From Gerris lacustris (Eukaryota; Arthropoda; Insecta; Hemiptera; Gerridae): a stretch of 64,000 nucleotides of DNA. The translations under genes and the position numbers were made by a program. Each line of letters opens with the position of its first letter. Position 1 is the stretch's first letter. The notes below the pieces were generated by a model, which did not search any database, was not told where the DNA came from, and saw only the letters and a list, made by a program, of their open reading frames with translations. Positions 59,216 through 64,000 of this stretch are shown piece by piece. The stretch lies in assembly GCA_951217055.1 (NCBI GenBank), contig OX578283.1, positions 4,728,360 to 4,792,359 on the forward strand. The letters run 5' to 3'.

Positions 59216-60079
59216 GTGTTTCTCGTTATAGATTGATTGTATAGAGAAGCAATAGAGCCTTAAGTGAGGTTTGATGGTAAACTGTGGTCAAAGTGAAAGT
59301 GCAGTTAATGTTGTAGGTGATTTTCCAAAGAGGGTGTTTTAAGGTTAACCCGGTGAAGGGGACAGTTGGGAAAGTTATTTGTATATTGAACAAGTCTTGA
59401 GATGGGGCAGTACCAGTAACAAGACAGCACTGCTTCTTGACCGAATCCATTATTCAGTAGAGGACCTGCCTCCCCACACACACACAAGCCTTGTAAATCG
59501 ATTTACACAGAGAGGGACTCTGTCAACAGACCCTATAATACGCAGTGGGGGGGGGGGGGGGGTCCAATATCACCTTGAGTTCCTCTTATAACTAAACTAA
59601 ACTAACTCACAAGTTCTAAACTAGTGGTGTGGCGCATAAAGAACTCGCGGAGAGTAATTTACATTTTGCTCACATATTTGTTTTCAACATTCGGCTACCA
59701 GAAAATATTTTCTTGGGAAGAAACTTACATGATCTTAATCTAACTGAAAAGAGCTTTAATATTATATAATATGTAACAAGCCAGGTTGGTTTACTTCTTT
59801 TTGAACAACCTAATTTCGGCCGACAAAAAATAAAAAATATAATAATACTAACTTATTATTTTCCTACTCAACAAGTCCTTTAAAACGATGAATGATGAAT
59901 GTAATTTATATACTGATTAATACCCATTTTTGTAGTCGTTAACCATATAAGCTTGAAAATATTAAGTATGAAATTTCACAAAACTTAGCTAACTTAGCTA
60001 GTTACAGTTGTCACAAATACTGCGAATACAACTGTATGACTAATTATTTTTAATCAGACAAAACAAGTTTTCTTAGTTA
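59216..60079. other. Unassigned sequence
   Basis: A 15-G run at about 59547; no gene or defined repeat. Short frames at 59226-59591 lie on both strands and are not convincing. Confidence 0.4.
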
Positions 60080-60191
60080 AAATTAAAAATCTATAAAGGA
60101 AGAAGTTGCATGGAGAGAGACCAAGTTCAATTCCCCACCGGGGAGAAGATTGATTTACAGTAGTTTTTAGTAAAATGTTCAGTAATAATAA
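60080..60191 (+). mobile_element. Family D 3' part, interrupted
   Basis: 'agaccaagttcaattccccacc' (B-box region) and 'tagtaaaatgttcagtaata' match D. The D sequence appears to resume after the next element near 61217 ('taaagctacgaaaac'). Confidence 0.55.
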
Positions 60192-61216
60192 GCCGGGTTT
60201 ACTCGATCCAAGTATACTTGGGCCAAATCAGTTTTGACTCTATTTTGACGCTACTTTGATCGTGTAAACAGTGTATCAAAGTCAACTTGGACATCCAAGT
60301 TGAGTTGGATGGGTTCCATCTAAGTTGAATTTGATAAAAACAAAAATGGCGCCCACCTGACAAATGATGAGAACGAGCCGTCAAAAAATTACAGATGTGA
60401 GGTTGAGCTGGGTTTTGTTTACTAGAGGTCGACCAAGAAGTCATGAACACGGGAGAACCGGAAAGCTTTAACTTCGTTTAAAATCGGAACTTCCGAGTAG
60501 TGCCGAAGTCAGTACAGTCGGGTGCTAACACAATACCCATTTCTAGTTTGTATGACATGCGCAGTTACGTCAAATCTCACGAATAACAACAACAAGAAGG
60601 TTTCCAATCTGTTAGGTTTCCTGTTTTGTTTGTTTTTATACAATACGAATTATAACCACACCTGTCCTAAATCCAAATAACTCAACAATAAAGAGAAAGA
60701 AATAATAGATTATGAAAGAAGAAAATCTATTTAAATTGAAAGAATATTATTATGAATAATAATATAAAGATATTATCGTACATTATTAGTGATTTCTTAT
60801 CAGGTACAGTGTTGCCAGTTGCATAAAATATTTAAAAAAATATTGAAGTTATCAAAAATAAAATTATTAATAACAAAAGAACAACACTGTGTTTTTTGAC
60901 AGTGGTCTATTATATCAAAAACTGACTGTACATGACGACACTAGCGCACTCCTCACATTTCCATGACTTCTTGGTCGACCTCTAGAAGGTGATATATCAT
61001 CACTGTTTTAAAACTTAATAAGTACAATTTAACTGGTAAGTTCTATAAGAGGAAAACAAAATCCATACAATTTATCTTAACCTCTACTTTATAGTGTATC
61101 AAAGTTCTACTACTTTGATAGTGTAAACCTTACTTCAAAGTTCCACAAATACTTGGACCAAGTGGATTTGATCAAAGTGACTTGGACCGAGTATACTTGG
61201 ATTCTGTAAACCAGGC
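60192..61216. mobile_element. TIR transposon, about 1 kb, containing a nested TIR element
   Basis: The ends GCCGGGTTTAC..ATCCAAGTATACTTGG and its near-complement at 61183-61216 form about 30 bp of imperfect TIR. Subterminal ACTTGGA/ACTTTGAT words recur on both strands on each side. The 14-bp palindrome CCAAGTATACTTGG is at 60208-60221. It is non-coding. The flanking TAA/TTA may be a decayed 3-bp duplication. The superfamily is unresolved. Confidence 0.65.
60422..60985. mobile_element. Inner TIR element, 564 bp
   Basis: A perfect 24-bp inverted repeat (60422-60445 and 60962-60985; begins CTAGAGGTCGACCAAGAAGT). If TA is the target duplication, the element proper starts GAGGTCGACC, which would suit a Tc1/mariner-type MITE. 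No coding frame. Its ends are better preserved than those of the outer element, as expected of a later insertion. Confidence 0.7.
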
Positions 61217-61249
61217 TTAAAGCTACGAAAACCCAAAATTATTCAAATA

Positions 61250-61612
61250 TAATTTCAAGATAAAAAGAACTTCTTATATACTACGTTTTTAAATTTTCTG
61301 TCATAAATCATAAATTTGAAACCCGTAAAAATGAAGATTGTAAATAGGGGATATTTCAAAACAAATAAAGTAACTAGCGGATTTTTTCCGAACTAAATTT
61401 CCATACAGCAAAATTTGCTGAAAACTAATAAAATTCTGCTGTAAGATGGCTAAAAGTATTAAAAAAAATGCATTGTCATCTGTTCTGTGCTATTCTAAAA
61501 GTTTCAAATGTCTAGCTACTCGGGAAGTTAGTTAAAAATCGATTGCAAGATTTGTACTGGACAAACAGACAAACAAACAAGAAAGCAAGCTAATAAAAAC
61601 ATAGAAAAAAAT
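61250..61612 (-). mobile_element. Helitron-like family X, copy 4 (internally shortened)
   Basis: The hairpin end (TAATTTCAAGATAAAAAGAA) joins directly to the 'cataaatttgaaacccgtaa' part of the body, so about 230 bp present in copies 1-2 are missing. It ends with CAAA repeats and 'aataaaaacatag'. Confidence 0.7.
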
Positions 61613-62485
61613 AAATGGAAACCAGCGGATCAAGTAATTATGTACTTGTACATGAAAGAAATTTATAAAGAGAAGTATTTGCACAGATCTTTTTGGTACA
61701 ATTTCGTCTTCTCTTGAGGCTCCCTCTCAAATAATTCTTCAATTTTAAAATTTGTCCTGTTCTTTGCCAAATATAAAATATAAGCTTTGTATAAAATATA
61801 AACTTTGTTATCGATATTTTCAACTTTTTATTTCCCTTATCTATTTTGTTTATTATTCTTCAAGCATAAATGCATTATTTTCTGATAAAAAATGTATTAA
61901 ATAATAAAAGAAACGAAATATAAGAAAGTTTTATAGTTTTCTGTTTGTTTGTAGAAGCTCCAAGTGGTTCTTTTCCACTTGACAGTGTCAAAAAGGGCAC
62001 CCCGGGAGCCCTTGAACTTGAAACTTAGTTTGTAAAGTCCCCCCCCCCCCCCAGATAGGGGCGCCGTGCAAACAGACTGGGAAACATAGGGGGCCACGGA
62101 ATCAGCCTCCGACAGTCAATATAAAAACAACTTTATAACAAGGAGAAAGGGAGGGGGAACAATTCTTTAACGAAAAGGAGTAGACAAAGAAATATTGGAG
62201 CTAGACAACTTTTATCTGAATATGAGTCCAAGAGCAACTTTTCCCAATTTATTATGATGGTAAATAAATGTTAAACAAATAAATTGATGATATAATGGTA
62301 GAAATAGGGAATTTTATGGTAATAAGCCGAGCTGCCGAGCGGTAGGGCTCTCTTTTGCACTCTAGACACTTGAGTTAATGGTATATTATACCAGCTGGAT
62401 TCCCGTGTTTCGCTACGGAGTGTGTTAATTTAATTTTTTTCTCCTTCCTTTCAGAGCGAATGCTTAGAGTGCCGACGAACATTAA
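61613..62485. other. Unassigned; weak tRNA-like stretch
   Basis: A C-run at 62039. 62326-62375 ('gagctgccgagcggtagggc') resembles a class II tRNA A-box but I found no matching B-box. A pyrimidine tract ending CAG at about 62454 precedes the RT scrap. Confidence 0.35.
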
Positions 62486-62575
62486 AGCATCCAACCGATT
62501 TCCTGTGGTGTTCCTCAAGGTAGCATATTAGAACCGCTGCTTATTGTTCTTTATTTTAATGATCTCACACACTAA
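62486..62575 (+). pseudogene. Non-LTR reverse transcriptase scrap
   Basis: One frame reads SIQPISCGVPQGSILEPLL then IVLYFNDLTH and a stop at 62573-62575. GVPQGSILxPLL...YxNDL is the B' motif of LINE reverse transcriptases. Only 30 codons are visible, and sequence on both sides has no RT match. This wording (YFNDL) differs from the two jockey copies (YTSD), so it comes from another lineage. Confidence 0.7.
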
Positions 62576-62794
62576 AAAGAAAAATGCAACCTATGTTAAA
62601 TTACTTTTATGCTGTACGGAAGGATTTGGACCCATCGGAATATAACGGTATATTATTATGATCTGTCATGTATTTTGTCGAATGCGGTGATCTGACAATT
62701 AGTTGGATATCATTAGTCCGCAGAGATGTATATTTATGTACATAATATACATGTACATTATGTACATATGGGGGGGGGGGGGTATTCTTAGATT

Positions 62795-63100
62795 GCTAGT
62801 TCGGGGCTAAAATGGCCGCCATTTTGGAAACGCTATATATATTTGTGATCTACAATTTAAAACCCTTAAAATAATACCCCACTTAAAAATTACAAAATAT
62901 AAAAAGTTGCGATCAGTTCGCAATTGCTCACTAATCAAAGAACTTTTGAGTTTAGAATTTCGCAACATTTATAACTGTTTTTAGGCAAAAAGTTTTACCT
63001 TGTATACCAAATTTCAAAACATTGTAGATACAATAAGTAGGGAGATATAATAAAAGATGACGGACGAACTGCCAAAAGCATAAGGGTTTCTAGGATGACC
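62795..63100 (-). mobile_element. Family K, longer copy
   Basis: 'gctaaaatggccgccatttt' palindrome, 'ttcgcaattgctcactaatc', the core 'gtataccaaatttcaaaaca', a degenerate GACGGACG tract at 63060 and 'aagggtttctaggatgacc'. Preceded by a 13-G run (62769). Confidence 0.6.
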
Positions 63101-63753
63101 TCGAAACTCTAATTTCCTATTAAACCATGGAAGCAGATTTGCTTTGAAAAAAAAAATTAATCATGTATTATTCCGATAATTAACAATATTTCATCTTTCT
63201 TCTCGGTATTCAGTCGAACCTGTTTTTATTTAACATAACATGCAAACGCTCTTATTATTGTCAATATAAGTGTCCTGCTCATACGTCGCCATTTATCCTG
63301 AGAAATTAATCAAATATAGTTGACTTGCATAAAATCAAAACAAAGTTACAAATACTTTCTACATCCGTTGAAGTTTAGTTCAACCCTGAACCAATTAGCC
63401 CCCCGACGACTTAGCTGCAGCTTGTTTTAACTTATTACTTGCCTTGTTCGAGCAATCTTCTACTTTAAAAAAATTTACTAATGGTACAAAAACAAGTAAA
63501 CGAAAAAAAAACATTTTGACGGCACTCTTTGATAGATTTTTTTAATAAGATAGTTTCAAACTTAATTAATTAATTAATTAATGATTGATTATCTTATTTT
63601 CATTGTAAATGATACATAATCTATGCAAGTTTCAGCTTTCTTGATGGTCACGAATTGTGTAAAATTTAGGATTGAATGTCATACTTTAATTTTATGGAAT
63701 ATAATGATAAATTAGGACAACCGGAGATATCTTTCCATCAATTTTATTAGATA
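63101..63753. other. Unassigned AT-rich sequence
   Basis: No gene or defined repeat. TTAA-rich at 63560-63585. Confidence 0.4.
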
Positions 63754-63900
63754 CTAGCTGACCCGGCGAACTTCGTACCGCCTAATAAACATTAATAACA
63801 TAAAAAATGTAAAGCTGAACCTTGAAAAACCTCATAAATAGTTTATTTAGTTAAATAATGTTGCCTTAGATTAATATTTATATTACAATTTGCAATATAC
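63754..63900 (-). mobile_element. Helitron-like family R, copy 2
   Basis: Plus-strand start CTAGCTGACCCGGCGAACTT preceded by A. It matches 9583-9780 including 'atagtttatttagttaaata' and 'attacaatttgcaatata'. Followed at 63898 by 'cagggtgtatcaatttcaga', the probable start of another transposon that runs off the window. Confidence 0.65.
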
Positions 63901-64000
63901 AGGGTGTATCAATTTCAGATGGCCATAGAAAAAGAGGTATATCTACAGGTCGTTTGGAGCAAAAAAGTTCATATAAGCTATAGTCCAATTCTCAACAGGG

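Overview
This looks like AT-rich intergenic DNA from a eukaryote, most likely an arthropod and probably an insect. The evidence is jockey-clade LINE fragments with poly(A) tails, PIF/Harbinger relics, tRNA- and 5S-derived pieces, and dense Helitron-like repeats with (GTCY)n microsatellites. The species cannot be read from the sequence. I found no intact host gene, no convincing multi-exon structure and nothing bacterial. Almost every open reading frame is a by-product of repeats or low-complexity sequence. The only recognisable protein homologies are broken transposon genes.

The dominant content is a set of non-autonomous Helitron-like families, named here by letter. B: 11.3 and 44.7 kb. C: many copies. 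A: 19.8 and 39.7 kb. D: at least seven copies between 37.9 and 61 kb. H: 0.1, 8.5 and 9.8 kb. I and F: nested at 35.4-37.3 kb. X: 11.2, 27.2, 28.0 and 61.3 kb. R: 9.6 and 63.8 kb. K: 20.6 and 62.8 kb. Their bodies differ but most share one layout. A terminal inverted repeat sits at the 5' end, followed by a short GTCY microsatellite and a core close to CCGATTTTGATGAAATTTGG in fixed polarity. An internal copy of the inverted repeat lies near the 3' end, followed by a small hairpin. This matches what is known of Helentron/Helitron2-associated elements (DINE-1, HINE, 'mini-me'). For family B, two filled and two empty sites within this window show precise insertion between A and T, a CTAG 3' end and no target duplication. 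Family A is a mosaic with family C ends around a family B-like interior.

Other mobile DNA: a 656-bp PIF/Harbinger relic at 6.4-7.06 kb keeps the start of a transposase and, facing it, part of a MADF/Myb-like gene. A second Harbinger derivative (56.67-57.23 kb, TTA target duplication) sits inside a family C copy and keeps a frameshifted transposase N-terminus. A 5'-truncated jockey LINE (51.73-52.67 kb) has a 13-bp target duplication. An older jockey relic lies at 33.2-34.06 kb and a third RT scrap at 62.5 kb. There is a 580-bp foldback palindrome at 53.3-53.9 kb and a nested TIR element at 60.2-61.2 kb. Two hammerhead-ribozyme-like cores lie at 15.65 kb (minus) and 34.53 kb (plus).

Tandem arrays are frequent, with units of 10, 16, 20, 27, 41, 52, 60, 120, about 286 and 339 bp, plus long (TA)n tracts and many pure poly-G/poly-C runs. 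The layout reads as layers of repeats inserted into repeats, and the nesting gives a relative order of events.
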